Shown here: positions 23,973 to 32,219 of the stretch, one piece after another
Numbering within the stretch: the first letter of the stretch is position 1
Layout: every line of letters starts with the position of its first letter
Origin: Pseudonocardia hierapolitana
GTDB taxonomy: Bacteria > Actinomycetota > Actinomycetes > Mycobacteriales > Pseudonocardiaceae
NCBI RefSeq assembly: GCF_007994075.1
Contig: NZ_VIWU01000001.1
Span: 1,054,001 to 1,118,000 of the forward strand
Length of the DNA: 64,000 nucleotides
Reading direction: 5' to 3'
Notes under the pieces: generated by a model
The model's database searches: none
The model's input: only the letters and a program-made list of their open reading frames with translations
What the model was told of the DNA's origin: nothing
Made by a program: the position numbers and the translations under genes

Positions 23973-24890
23973 ATGGACCAGACGATGGAGCAGATCATCT
24001 TGGGAGACGTCACCGTCACCCGGATCAAGGAGTACTACGGCTCGTGCGGGATGAGCCCGGCGCAGTTCTTCCCGGACAGCCCCGACGGCTCATGGGACGA
24101 GCACCGCGGCTGGCTGGCGCCGGACTTCTGGAACCCCGATGACGACGAGGTCCACGTGGCGATCCAGACCTGGCTGCTGCGCAGCGAGGGCCGCACGATC
24201 CTGGTGGACACCGGCGTCGGCAACCACAAGGACCGGCCCTACGCGCCGGTCTGGAGCCGCCTCGAGACGGATTTCCTCGACAACCTGGCGGCAGCCGGGG
24301 TGCGCCCCGAGGACGTCGACATCGTGGTCAACACCCACCTGCACATCGACCACGTCGGCTGGAACACCCGCCTCGAGGGTCGCACCTGGGTGCCGACCTT
24401 CCCGAACGCCACCTACCTGATGCCGCAGCGTGACTTCGAGTTCTGGGACCCCGCGGGCGACCACCAGCCCGTGCTCGGCCGCGGCAACCAGAACGTGTTC
24501 GAGGACAGCGTCGCCCCGGTGCGCGAGGCCGGGCTGGTGCAGCTGTGGGACGGAGCGCACCGGATCGACCGGAACCTGCGGCTCGAGCTCGCACCGGGGC
24601 ACACCCCCGGCTCGTCCGTGCTGGTGCTGGAGTCCGGCGGCGACCGGGCCCTGTTCGTCGGCGACCTGGTGCACACGGCGCTGCAGCTCGTGGAGCCGGC
24701 GACCAACTCCTGCTTCTGCGAGGACCCGGCCCAGTCGCGCGCGACCCGGCACGAGCTGCTCGGCCGGGCCGCAGAGGAGAAGGCGCTCGTCTTCCCCGCC
24801 CACCTCGGCGGGCAGGGCGCCGCGGAGATCGAACGCAACGGATCGCGGTTCGCGATCAAGCAGTGGGCGGGCTACTCCCGCATCGCCTGA
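23973..24890 (+). CDS. Metallo-beta-lactamase-fold hydrolase
   Basis: 305 aa. The zinc-binding motif HxHxDH is present as H122-L-H124-I-D126-H127 (NTHLHIDHVGWN), with a further histidine in APGHTPGS (about residue 208) and an aspartate in LFVGDLVH (about 230). The layout resembles MBL-fold lactonases/arylesterases (AHL lactonase or methyl-parathion-hydrolase groups), but specificity cannot be assigned. No clear ribosome site precedes the ATG at 23973; an ATG at 23985 is also possible. It is divergent from the MmyB-like regulator and 28 bp ahead of a carboxylesterase, suggesting two hydrolases working on one ester or lactone. Confidence 0.8.
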   Translation: MDQTMEQIILGDVTVTRIKEYYGSCGMSPAQFFPDSPDGSWDEHRGWLAPDFWNPDDDEVHVAIQTWLLRSEGRTILVDTGVGNHKDRPYAPVWSRLETDFLDNLAAAGVRPEDVDIVVNTHLHIDHVGWNTRLEGRTWVPTFPNATYLMPQRDFEFWDPAGDHQPVLGRGNQNVFEDSVAPVREAGLVQLWDGAHRIDRNLRLELAPGHTPGSSVLVLESGGDRALFVGDLVHTALQLVEPATNSCFCEDPAQSRATRHELLGRAAEEKALVFPAHLGGQGAAEIERNGSRFAIKQWAGYSRIA

Positions 24891-24918
24891 GGCCCGCCCC
24901 CGGAGAGGAGACCTTCCC

Positions 24919-26412
24919 GTGTCCCAGCAGGCAGACCCGGTCGTCGAGACCCCGGCGGGCGCCGTGCGCGGCGTCCGCGACCGGTTCGGCGAGCTCTACC
25001 GCGCCATCCCCTACGCGGCGGCCCCGACCGGCGCCGGCCGCTTCGCCCCGCCCGCGCCGCACCCCGGCTGGTCCGGCGTCCGCGACGGCACCCGGGCCTC
25101 GCCGACGGCCCCGCAGCCGGCGCGCGACTTCGGCCGGCTCGACATGAGCCCCTACTTCGGGCCCGGCTGGGTGCGCGGCGAGGAGTACCTCACCGTCGAC
25201 GTCCGCACGCCGGCCGCGGACGACGGCAGGCGGCCGGTCATGGTCTTCGTGCACGGAGGCGGCTTCGTCACCGGCTCCACCCGCGCCGCCCTCTACGACG
25301 GCAGCGCCTTCGCCCGCGACGGCGTCGTCCTCGTGACCCTCAACTACCGCCTCGGCATCCCGGGCTTCCTCGACCTGGAGGGCGCTCCCGCCAACCGCGG
25401 CCTGCTCGACGTGCTCGCCGCCCTCCGCTGGGTGCGCGACACCATCCCGGCCTTCGGTGGCGACCCGGACACCGTCACGGTCTTCGGCCAGTCCGCGGGC
25501 GCCACCCTCACCGGCGCGCTGCTCGCCACGCCCGACGCCAAGGGCCTGTTCCGGCGGGCGATCATGCAGAGCGGCAGTGGGACCGGCGCCTTCACCCCCG
25601 AACAGGCGCGGCGCGTCACCGCCGCAGCGGCCGCTGCACTCGGCGTCGAGCCGACCGCCGAGGCCTTCGCCGCGATCCCGGACGAGCGCTTCCTGGAGAT
25701 CCTCCCCGCTCTCGCCGGGCTCGACCTGCGCACCACCACCGCCACCGACCCCCTGGTCGGCCTCAGCCCGTTCAGCCTGGTGCTCCCGGTCCAGCCCGCC
25801 GAGGCGCTCGCCGGCGGGCCGGCCGCCGACGTCGACCTGCTGATCGGCGCCAACAGCGAGGAGGGCCATCTGTACCTGGTGCCGCAGGACCGCCTCGAGC
25901 CCTCGACGGAGGCGGACGTCCTCGCCCTCGCCGCGCAGGTGCACGACGACCCCGAGGCCCTCGTCGCCGCGCACCGGGCGGCACGGCCGGACGCAACGCC
26001 GGGCGAGCTGCGCTCCGCGGTGCTCGGGGAGGCCCTGTTCGGCGCCGGAACGGCGCGCATGGCCGACGCACACGCGCGGATCTCCGGCGGGCGCACCCAC
26101 GTCTACTCGTTCGCCCACCGCTCCACGGCCCTGGACGGACGGCTCGGTGCCACCCACACCGTCGAGCTGCCGTTCGTCTTCGACGTCGCCGACGAGCCGT
26201 GGCTGCACGGCGACACCGGCCTGCTCGGCCCCGCCGCAGCGCCGGCCGGGCTCGCCGCCCGTATGCACCGCGCCTGGGTCGCGTTCGCCGCAACGGGCGC
26301 CCCTGGCTGGGGCCCGCACGACCCGCGACGACCCGCGATGGAGGTCTTCGGAGGCTGCGGCCGGGCCGCCCGCGTTCCAGCCAGCCGTGTCGGTCGGGGG
26401 CGGGAGGGGTAG
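24919..26412 (+). CDS. Type-B carboxylesterase
   Basis: 497 aa from the GTG at 24919 with GGAGAGGAG upstream. The oxyanion-hole motif HGGGF (about residue 113), the nucleophile elbow GQSAGA with S192, the acidic SEEGHLY segment near residue 313 and HTVELPFVF with the catalytic histidine near 413 give a complete triad. Cytosolic, since there is no signal peptide. The last 24 residues (CGRAARVPASRVGRGREG) do not look like the family's usual C-terminus, so a late frameshift or replacement is possible without loss of the active site. It is probably cotranscribed with the MBL hydrolase. Confidence 0.85.
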   Translation: MSQQADPVVETPAGAVRGVRDRFGELYRAIPYAAAPTGAGRFAPPAPHPGWSGVRDGTRASPTAPQPARDFGRLDMSPYFGPGWVRGEEYLTVDVRTPAADDGRRPVMVFVHGGGFVTGSTRAALYDGSAFARDGVVLVTLNYRLGIPGFLDLEGAPANRGLLDVLAALRWVRDTIPAFGGDPDTVTVFGQSAGATLTGALLATPDAKGLFRRAIMQSGSGTGAFTPEQARRVTAAAAAALGVEPTAEAFAAIPDERFLEILPALAGLDLRTTTATDPLVGLSPFSLVLPVQPAEALAGGPAADVDLLIGANSEEGHLYLVPQDRLEPSTEADVLALAAQVHDDPEALVAAHRAARPDATPGELRSAVLGEALFGAGTARMADAHARISGGRTHVYSFAHRSTALDGRLGATHTVELPFVFDVADEPWLHGDTGLLGPAAAPAGLAARMHRAWVAFAATGAPGWGPHDPRRPAMEVFGGCGRAARVPASRVGRGREG

Positions 26413-26420
26413 TCACTCGC

Positions 26421-27440
26421 ATGGGCGATCCGGTGATCGTGATGGGGGCGTCCGCGGGCGGCGTCGAGGCGCTGCGCGCCGCGGTGGCAGGACTGCCCCC
26501 GGATCTGCCGGCCGCCGTGGTCGTGGTGCTGCACATCCCCCGCGGGGCGCCGAGCGCGCTGCCCGGGATCCTGGACCGGGCCGGACCGCTCCCGGCTGTC
26601 GCCGCCGAGCAGGCTGCTCCGCTGCGGCCGGGTGTGGTCTACGTCGCCCCGGCCGACCACCACGTGCTCGTCATCGACGGCCATCTGCGCCTGTCGGCAG
26701 GCCCTGTCGAGAACGGGCACCGCCCGGCGATCGACCCGCTGTTCCGCTCGGCCGCGCTCGCCCACGGTCCGGACGCGGTCGGGGTCGTGCTCTCTGGCAC
26801 CCGCGACGACGGCACGGCCGGGCTCGCGGCGATCGTGTCCCGCGGCGGCATTGCCGTCGTCCAGGAGCCCGAGGACGCGCTCTACGGCGCGATGCCGGCC
26901 AACGCGCTCGCCCAGGTGCCCGGCGCTCTGGTGCACCCGGCGGTGAAGATCGGGCCCCTACTCGGGGAGCTGGCGAGGCGTCCTGCTGCCGCGCCGGCCG
27001 GCGCGGCCGAGGGCGATCTGCTGCTCGCCGAGACGCGGATCGCCGCGTCCGGCGGACCCGGCACGGACACGCTCGAGGAGGCCGTCCCGTCGGGGTTCAG
27101 CTGCCCCAGCTGCCACGGGGTGCTCTACGAGTTGCCGGGCGCGCCTGTGCCGCGGTTCCGCTGCCGGGTCGGGCACGCGTGGTCGCCCGCGTCGCTGGAG
27201 GCCGAGCAGGCGCAGGCGGTCGACGAAGCGCTCTGGGCCGCGGTCCGCGCTCTGGAGGAGAAGGCCGAACTCGTCGAGCGTCTCGCCGGGGACGCGCGGC
27301 GCCACGGGCGCGCGCGGTCGGCCGAAGCATTCGCGCAGCGGGCCGCCTTCGCCAGAGAGCAGGCGCAGCAGGTGCGCGACCTGGTCGGGGCCGAGGGCGA
27401 GGAGCAGGAGTCCGACGGTGGCACCGCACCCGGCGGATGA
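26421..27440 (+). CDS. CheB-type methylesterase domain protein with zinc-ribbon-like tail
   Basis: 339 aa. Residues 1-190 are a CheB methylesterase domain with the catalytic set S11 (GASAGG), H38 (LHIPRG) and D130 (GTRDDGT). There is no N-terminal receiver domain, so activity is not controlled by classic phosphorylation. Residues about 224-260 carry CPSCHGVLY...FRCRVGHAWS, a cysteine/histidine cluster typical of actinobacterial stand-alone CheB proteins, followed by an alpha-helical acidic tail. It is followed with overlap by a CheR-PAS protein, and no MCP, CheA or flagellar gene is nearby, so it probably serves a stress-signalling system. Confidence 0.85.
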   Translation: MGDPVIVMGASAGGVEALRAAVAGLPPDLPAAVVVVLHIPRGAPSALPGILDRAGPLPAVAAEQAAPLRPGVVYVAPADHHVLVIDGHLRLSAGPVENGHRPAIDPLFRSAALAHGPDAVGVVLSGTRDDGTAGLAAIVSRGGIAVVQEPEDALYGAMPANALAQVPGALVHPAVKIGPLLGELARRPAAAPAGAAEGDLLLAETRIAASGGPGTDTLEEAVPSGFSCPSCHGVLYELPGAPVPRFRCRVGHAWSPASLEAEQAQAVDEALWAAVRALEEKAELVERLAGDARRHGRARSAEAFAQRAAFAREQAQQVRDLVGAEGEEQESDGGTAPGG

Positions 27441-29370
27441 GACCGGAACCCGAATCGCGACCCGCGTTCCCGGGGCGGGGGCCGCGCGGGATGCTGTGCT
27501 CGTGCCCGAGCCGGATCCCGCCTTCGAGACGCTGCTGGTGCACCTGCGCGACAGCCGGGGCTTCGACTTCACGGGGTACAAGCGCACGAGCCTCGTGCGC
27601 CGCATCGACCGCCGGTTGGGTCAGGTCGGCTGCTCCGACTACGCCGACTACCTCGACTACCTGGAACTCCACAGGGAGGAGTTCACCGCCCTCTTCAACA
27701 CGATCCTCATCAACGTCACCGGCTTCTTCCGTGATCCGGAGCCGTGGGAGTTCCTGCGCGCACAGGTCCTGCCCGGGCTGCTCGCCGGCAAGGGCGCGAA
27801 CGAGCCGATCCGGGTGTGGAGCGCGGGCTGCGCATCGGGTCAGGAGGCGTACACGCTGGCCATGTTGCTGGCCGAGCTCATGGGCGCAGACGAGTTCCGC
27901 CGCCGGGTGAAGATCTACGCCACCGACGTCGACGAGGAGGGCCTCATCCAGGCCCGCCACGCCGTCTACGACGAGCGGGAGGTGCGCGCCGTCCCGGCCG
28001 CACTCCTGGAGCGGTACTTCGAGCGCCAGGGCCAGACCCACACCTTCCGGAAGGACCTGCGCCGGTCGGTGATCTTCGGACGCAACGACCTCGTCCAGGA
28101 CGCCCCGATCTCCCGGGTCGACATGCTGGTCTGCCGCAACACGCTCATGTACCTCACCGCCGAGACCCAGGCCCGGATCCTGTCGAGGTTCCACTTCGCA
28201 CTCACCACCTCGGGCGCGCTGTTCCTCGGCAAGGCTGAGATGCTGCTCAGCCACAGCGGCCTGTTCACCCCGATCGACCTCAAGCACCGCGTGTTCCGCA
28301 AGGTGCCGCGCCCGGTCGCAGCGGGGGCGCCGGTCCTGGCCGACCCGATCACGCTGCCCGGCGGCGGCAACCCCGGCGGGCTCGACCGGATCCGCGACGA
28401 GGCACTGCTCGCCGGTCCCGTCGCGCAGCTCGTCGTCACCGCGGACGGCACCGTGGCCGCGGTGAACCACCAGGCCGAGATGCTGCTGGGGGTCTCCACC
28501 CGGGACAAGGGGCGTCCGTTCCGGGACCTCGAGGTGTCCTACCGCCCGCTGGAGCTGCGCCGCTTCATCGAGCAGGCGCAGGTGGAACGGCGCACCGTGC
28601 GCGCGGGGGACACGGTGTTCCACCGGGGCGGCGAGCAGCTCACGCTCGAGGTGCAGATCACCCCGCTGGTCGACCACGATTCCGGCGTGCTCGGCGTCAC
28701 GGTGGCCTTCCACGACGTCACGGAGTCGCGCCGGCTGCAGGCTGAGCTGGAGGCCACCCACCGCCAGCTCGAGGCCGCCTACGAGGAGCTCCAGTCCATC
28801 AACGAGGAGCTCGAGACCACGAACGAGGAACTGCAGTCCACGGTGGAGGAGCTGGAGACCACCAATGAGGAGCTCCAGTCCACGAACGAGGAGCTCGAGA
28901 CGATGAACGAGGAGCTCCAGTCCACCAACGACGAGCTGCAAGCCATCAACGACGAGTTGCAGGACCGCACCGGCCAGCTGGATGAGTCCAACGCCTTCCT
29001 GGAGGCCATCCTGACCGGGCTGCGCGCGGGCGTCGTGGTGCTGGCCCCTGACATGTCGGTGCGAGTCTGGAACCAGGAGGCCCACGAGCTGTGGGGACTG
29101 CGGCCCGAGGAGACGATCGGCCGGCATTTCCTGACTCTCGACATCGGGCTGCCGCTGGAGGAGCTGGCCCCCATGATCCGCCGGGCGCTGGGCGGCGAGC
29201 CGGGACCGCAGGAGCTCGCGCTGCCCGCGGTGAACCGGCGCGGCCGCCGGATCGGGGTGCGGGTGCTCGGCAGCCCCCTCACCGGCTACGACGACCGGCC
29301 GGCCGGCGTGATCCTGATGATGGAGCAGGACGGCCACGCCGACGCCCGGACCGGGGACGGAGCGAGCTGA
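27418..29370 (+). CDS. CheR-type methyltransferase with coiled coil and PAS domains
   Basis: 650 aa from the GTG at 27418, overlapping the CheB gene by 23 bases. Residues about 33-290 are CheR: N-terminal helices (FDFTGYKRTSLVRRIDRRLG), the SAM-binding segment VWSAGCASGQEAYTLAMLLA and VDMLVCRNTLMYL. A first PAS-like domain (about 330-440) leads into a long heptad coiled coil (about 440-525) made of repeated EELQS/EELET units, then a second PAS domain (about 528-640). This is the CheR-PAS plan often found fused to CheB in other bacteria. It likely senses redox or light/ligand input; the methyl acceptor is unknown. Confidence 0.88.
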   Translation: MAPHPADETGTRIATRVPGAGAARDAVLVPEPDPAFETLLVHLRDSRGFDFTGYKRTSLVRRIDRRLGQVGCSDYADYLDYLELHREEFTALFNTILINVTGFFRDPEPWEFLRAQVLPGLLAGKGANEPIRVWSAGCASGQEAYTLAMLLAELMGADEFRRRVKIYATDVDEEGLIQARHAVYDEREVRAVPAALLERYFERQGQTHTFRKDLRRSVIFGRNDLVQDAPISRVDMLVCRNTLMYLTAETQARILSRFHFALTTSGALFLGKAEMLLSHSGLFTPIDLKHRVFRKVPRPVAAGAPVLADPITLPGGGNPGGLDRIRDEALLAGPVAQLVVTADGTVAAVNHQAEMLLGVSTRDKGRPFRDLEVSYRPLELRRFIEQAQVERRTVRAGDTVFHRGGEQLTLEVQITPLVDHDSGVLGVTVAFHDVTESRRLQAELEATHRQLEAAYEELQSINEELETTNEELQSTVEELETTNEELQSTNEELETMNEELQSTNDELQAINDELQDRTGQLDESNAFLEAILTGLRAGVVVLAPDMSVRVWNQEAHELWGLRPEETIGRHFLTLDIGLPLEELAPMIRRALGGEPGPQELALPAVNRRGRRIGVRVLGSPLTGYDDRPAGVILMMEQDGHADARTGDGAS

Positions 29371-30110
29371 TGGAGGTGCTCGAGGGCCTGTGGAGCGAGA
29401 CAGAGGCGTGCCAGAACCACGCCCTCGTGCGGCTGCGGGGCGTGCTCACCCTGGTCACGGTGCCGCGCGTCCGGCGGGTGCTGGACAAGCTGCTGCGTGA
29501 TCCCGGTGCGGTCGTCGTCGACCTGTCCGAGCTGGAGCTCGGCTGGAAGCCGGCCCTGGAGGTCTTCCCCTCCGCGCTGGCTGCGGCGGGCGGCTGGTCC
29601 ACCGCCCGCCTCGTACTGACCGGCGCCGACGAACCGCTGGCCGCACAGCTTCGCGGGCTGCGCGTCCACCGGACCGTCCCGCTGGTCGACGATCCCGCGG
29701 CCGCCCCCGCTCGCCTCGAGCAGCGGCCGGACCACGTGGCGCGCCACCGGGACCTGCCGCTGTCCCCCTACGCCCCGGCCATGGCCCGGGACCTGGTGCG
29801 AGACACCTGCGCCGACTGGTCGATCATGGCGGCCGAGGACGCTGCCGCGCTGGTCGCGAGCGAGCTCGTGAGCAACGCCGTGCAGCACGCACGCAGCGGG
29901 TGCCGACTGTCGATGCACATCGATTCCTCAGGGCTGCACATCGCTGTGCGCGACTACGCGCCGGGACGCGACCTGCGGCCCCGCCCGGTTGACGCGGCCC
30001 GCGCCGAAGGGCGCGGCATGCACCTCGTCGCGACGCTCTCCAGCGCATGGGGGGTTCGCGAGCAGGCCGACGGCAAGACCGCTTGGGCGGTCCTCGCGCT
30101 GCCCGCCTGA
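29370..30110 (+). CDS. STAS-like/anti-sigma ATPase fusion (RsbW-type)
   Basis: 246 aa, start overlapping the CheR-PAS stop (TGATG). Residues about 1-105 look like a STAS-fold domain (VRLRGVLTLVTVPRVRRVLD, AVVVDLSELELGWKPAL) without the usual phosphorylatable serine motif. Residues about 125-245 are a GHKL ATPase: N-box AALVASELVSNAVQHA and the G-box region GRGMHLVATLSSAWGV. Such ATPases are anti-sigma factor kinases that phosphorylate STAS antagonists. The STAS protein encoded convergently at 30114-30527 is a plausible partner. The domain order points to output of the CheB/CheR module through partner switching (inference). Confidence 0.8.
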   Translation: MEVLEGLWSETEACQNHALVRLRGVLTLVTVPRVRRVLDKLLRDPGAVVVDLSELELGWKPALEVFPSALAAAGGWSTARLVLTGADEPLAAQLRGLRVHRTVPLVDDPAAAPARLEQRPDHVARHRDLPLSPYAPAMARDLVRDTCADWSIMAAEDAAALVASELVSNAVQHARSGCRLSMHIDSSGLHIAVRDYAPGRDLRPRPVDAARAEGRGMHLVATLSSAWGVREQADGKTAWAVLALPA

Positions 30111-30113
30111 GGA

Positions 30114-30527
30114 TCAGGACCCCTGGTCCGCCACGACGTCGGCCACGGTCTCCCGGTGCCCCAGCGCAGGCCCGAGCTCGGTGATCTCGAGTACGCGGCG
30201 CACGATCGGAGAGCCGTCCGCCGTGCCGAACCGCACCCCGACCGCCTCCGCGTCGTGGCGCGCGTCGAGGAGCACCGCCAGACCGGTGGAGCCGCAGAAC
30301 TTCAGCCCGGCCAGGTTGATCACCACGCATCGGGGTCGGGTCGCAAGAGCGTCGCGCGCGGCGTCGCGCAGCAGTCCCGCGCTGGTGACATCGAGCTCAC
30401 CGACGGGAGTCAGGACGAGCACACCTGGCGCTGACTCGACCACCCCGACCCGCAGCAGATTCGCGTACGGCGCGGCTGCCGCGCGCTGCTCGCCGCCGCC
30501 CGCGCGGTACTCGGATGCCTGCGACAT
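30114..30527 (-). CDS. STAS-domain anti-sigma factor antagonist
   Basis: 137 aa. Residues about 28-130 form a STAS domain: VLVLTPVGELDVTSAGLLRD, CVVINLAGLKFCGSTGLAVL with a serine at the position normally phosphorylated (GST in place of DSS/DST), then AVGVRFGTADGSPIVRRVLE. These proteins bind RsbW-type anti-sigma kinases and release a sigma factor when dephosphorylated. The 3-bp gap to the convergent STAS-ATPase gene and the absence of a sigma factor in the window suggest a stand-alone partner-switch module. The start ATG at 30527 follows a GGGGAAG-like ribosome site. Confidence 0.85.
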   Translation of the reverse strand: MSQASEYRAGGGEQRAAAAPYANLLRVGVVESAPGVLVLTPVGELDVTSAGLLRDAARDALATRPRCVVINLAGLKFCGSTGLAVLLDARHDAEAVGVRFGTADGSPIVRRVLEITELGPALGHRETVADVVADQGS

Positions 30528-30952
30528 CGTCTTCCCCTTCCCGCCGGAAGGCCAGTTCCCGCAAAGGGCCAGATCGGGATGCGGTGCGACCGCTTCGTCC
30601 AGCCTGGACCCGGGCTGCGCCGGGCCGCAAGAGCCGAACTCGACCCGGACGGGCCGATCTTCAAAAACTCACCCGTACGAACAGCACACGTCTTGATACC
30701 CGGCGATCGACATTCTCAACACGATCTCGAGTGCGCACGTCTCGATCGCGTGCCGGGTCAGCGGAGTCCGGGGCCCGGCGGTCGGCTCCAACCGCACCAC
30801 GGACTCGGCCCTGCCCACCAGCGCCGAAACGGTGTCGATCATGGCCGCACACCGAGGATCTCGATGGACAGCAGCCAGGATGCGTTCGCGATCGGCGGTG
30901 CTTACGGAACAGGCACATCCGCCGCCGCGGCGGGAGAGGCAGCCGGGATTCT
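30528..30952. other. Intergenic region, AT-richer than surroundings
   Basis: The stretch around 30655-30730 is noticeably less GC-rich (for example CTTCAAAAACTC) and could hold promoters for the leftward STAS gene. No coding sequence with a recognisable family was found here. Confidence 0.35.
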
Positions 30953-31210
30953 CGGAAGCTGCTGGGCGACCGAATCGCGGACAAGGTGGAGGCCGACAAC
31001 GCCGTCCTCGCGGCCGGGGGCACGGTCTTCCACGCCGGGGTTCTCGACGACGGACCGGAAAGCACCAACCGGCGCACGGTCGGCCTGGAGGCCGCGCCGC
31101 CGTTCGACCTCCGCGCGACGGTCAGCCGGGAGACCGTCGCCGCTGCCATGCTCGACGAGGCCGAGGTGCCTCGCTCTTCCGGCACCGTGGCCCTGCCGCT
31201 CGCCGTCTAG
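30953..31210 (+). pseudogene. C-terminal relic of an atypical short-chain dehydrogenase/NAD(P)-binding protein
   Basis: The frame reads RKLLGDRIADKVEADNAVLA then GVLDDGPESTNRRTVGL and ATVSRETVAAAMLDEAE before a TAG at 31208-31210. This resembles the second half of NmrA-like/atypical SDR proteins (K..AD..LRASGLDWTIVRPGRLTD...VSR.DVA). The N-terminal nucleotide-binding half with its GxxGxxG motif is absent, and no ribosome site precedes the piece. It is probably inactive. 31211-31404 shows nothing further except the TetR leader region. Confidence 0.45.
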
Positions 31211-31404
31211 CAGACAACGGACCGCCCGGTCGTCGTCGACGCGCTCGGCTCTTCCTGGCCCGGCGGTGCGGTCGACGTCGCCGACCGCGTCTTCGCCGAA
31301 GCGCTCGCGGACGCGCTGAACCCTTCCGATCCCGCGGAGGGAGATGGTCGAGTGGGCAGAACAATGACCCCTGCCAGAGCAATTGAAGGGGAAGGACGCG
31401 GCAC

Positions 31405-32112
31405 ATGGCCAACGCCCGCAGCAGGCGGACGCTCGTGTCCAACGAGCTGCTCGACCACGCGGCCCGACTGTTCAGCGAGCGCGGCTTCGCAGGCACGAGC
31501 CTGCAGGACATCGCTGACGCGATGGGCGTGAGCCGGCCGTCGATCTACACCTACGTGCGCAACAAGGAGGAGCTGCTCGCCGAGCTCGTGCACGACGTGC
31601 TCGACCCCACGGTGCGCATCCTGGAGGAGGCGCACGAGCGCACCGATGTCCCGGCCGAGCAGCGCCTCGCCGACGCGGTGCGGGCGATGGCGGTGCACAA
31701 CTGCCGCAACACCCGACGCTTCCGGCTGCTCGACCGCAGCGAGCCGCACCTGTCCCCCGAGCTGGCCGCCCAGCACCGCGACTCGCGTCGGCGGGTGCTC
31801 GCGCTGCTCGTGGGTCTCGTCGAGGACGCCATGACCGCCGGGGCACTGCGGCCGCTGCCCGCGCGCACCGTCGCGTTGTCGATCCTCGGGATGATCAACT
31901 GGATCGCCTGGTGGTACCGCCCCGAGGTCGACGGTCCCGCCGAGGACCTGGCCGACGTCATGGTCGACATGGCCATGAGCGGCGTCCGGCGCCCCGACGG
32001 CCGCGCGCAGGGCTCCGGCCCGTGGGCGGCACTGGCGCAGGTCAAGGAGGACCTGGCAGTGCTGGAGCGGTCGATGTCGGCGGAACTCCCCCAGGACGAC
32101 GACGGGGCCTGA
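31405..32112 (+). CDS. TetR-family regulator of the aromatic-acid operon
   Basis: 235 aa. The DNA-binding domain spans about residues 8-60: LLDHAARLFSERGFAGTSLQ then DIADAMGVSRPSIYTYVRNK. The C-terminal domain (about 70-200) has a TetR-C-like helical pattern (RRRVLALLVGLVEDAMTAGA, GMINWIAWWYRPE) seen in regulators of acyl-CoA or aromatic catabolism. It sits 107 bp before an aromatic-acid MFS gene on the same strand, and that gap contains a striking nested inverted repeat. It is therefore likely to control the downstream seven-gene operon, with a CoA thioester as a plausible inducer. Confidence 0.87.
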   Translation: MANARSRRTLVSNELLDHAARLFSERGFAGTSLQDIADAMGVSRPSIYTYVRNKEELLAELVHDVLDPTVRILEEAHERTDVPAEQRLADAVRAMAVHNCRNTRRFRLLDRSEPHLSPELAAQHRDSRRRVLALLVGLVEDAMTAGALRPLPARTVALSILGMINWIAWWYRPEVDGPAEDLADVMVDMAMSGVRRPDGRAQGSGPWAALAQVKEDLAVLERSMSAELPQDDDGA

Positions 32113-32165
32113 CCCCGCTCCGCGGAACTCCCACCTCCCCGACCGGTCACCCGTTCGGGCGCTTG

Positions 32166-32199
32166 TGACACTCATGTCAGAAAGCTGACAGTTGTGTCA
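32166..32199. promoter_or_regulatory. Nested inverted-repeat operator upstream of the aromatic operon
   Basis: TGACAC-N3-TGTCAG-N4-CTGACA-N3-GTGTCA: four TGTCA/TGACA elements arranged as two nested inverted repeats over 34 bp, all outer and inner arm bases matching. It lies 21 bp before the MFS start codon at 32220 and after the TetR stop at 32112. Two TetR dimers could bind on opposite faces; this fits repression of the operon. Confidence 0.75.
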
Positions 32200-32219
32200 T
32201 CGAGCTCGAGGAGGAGCCC

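Noticed and set aside
31207..32175. Long leftward frame opposite the TetR gene
   Set aside because: It is antisense to a well-supported TetR gene and has the composition of a shadow frame.
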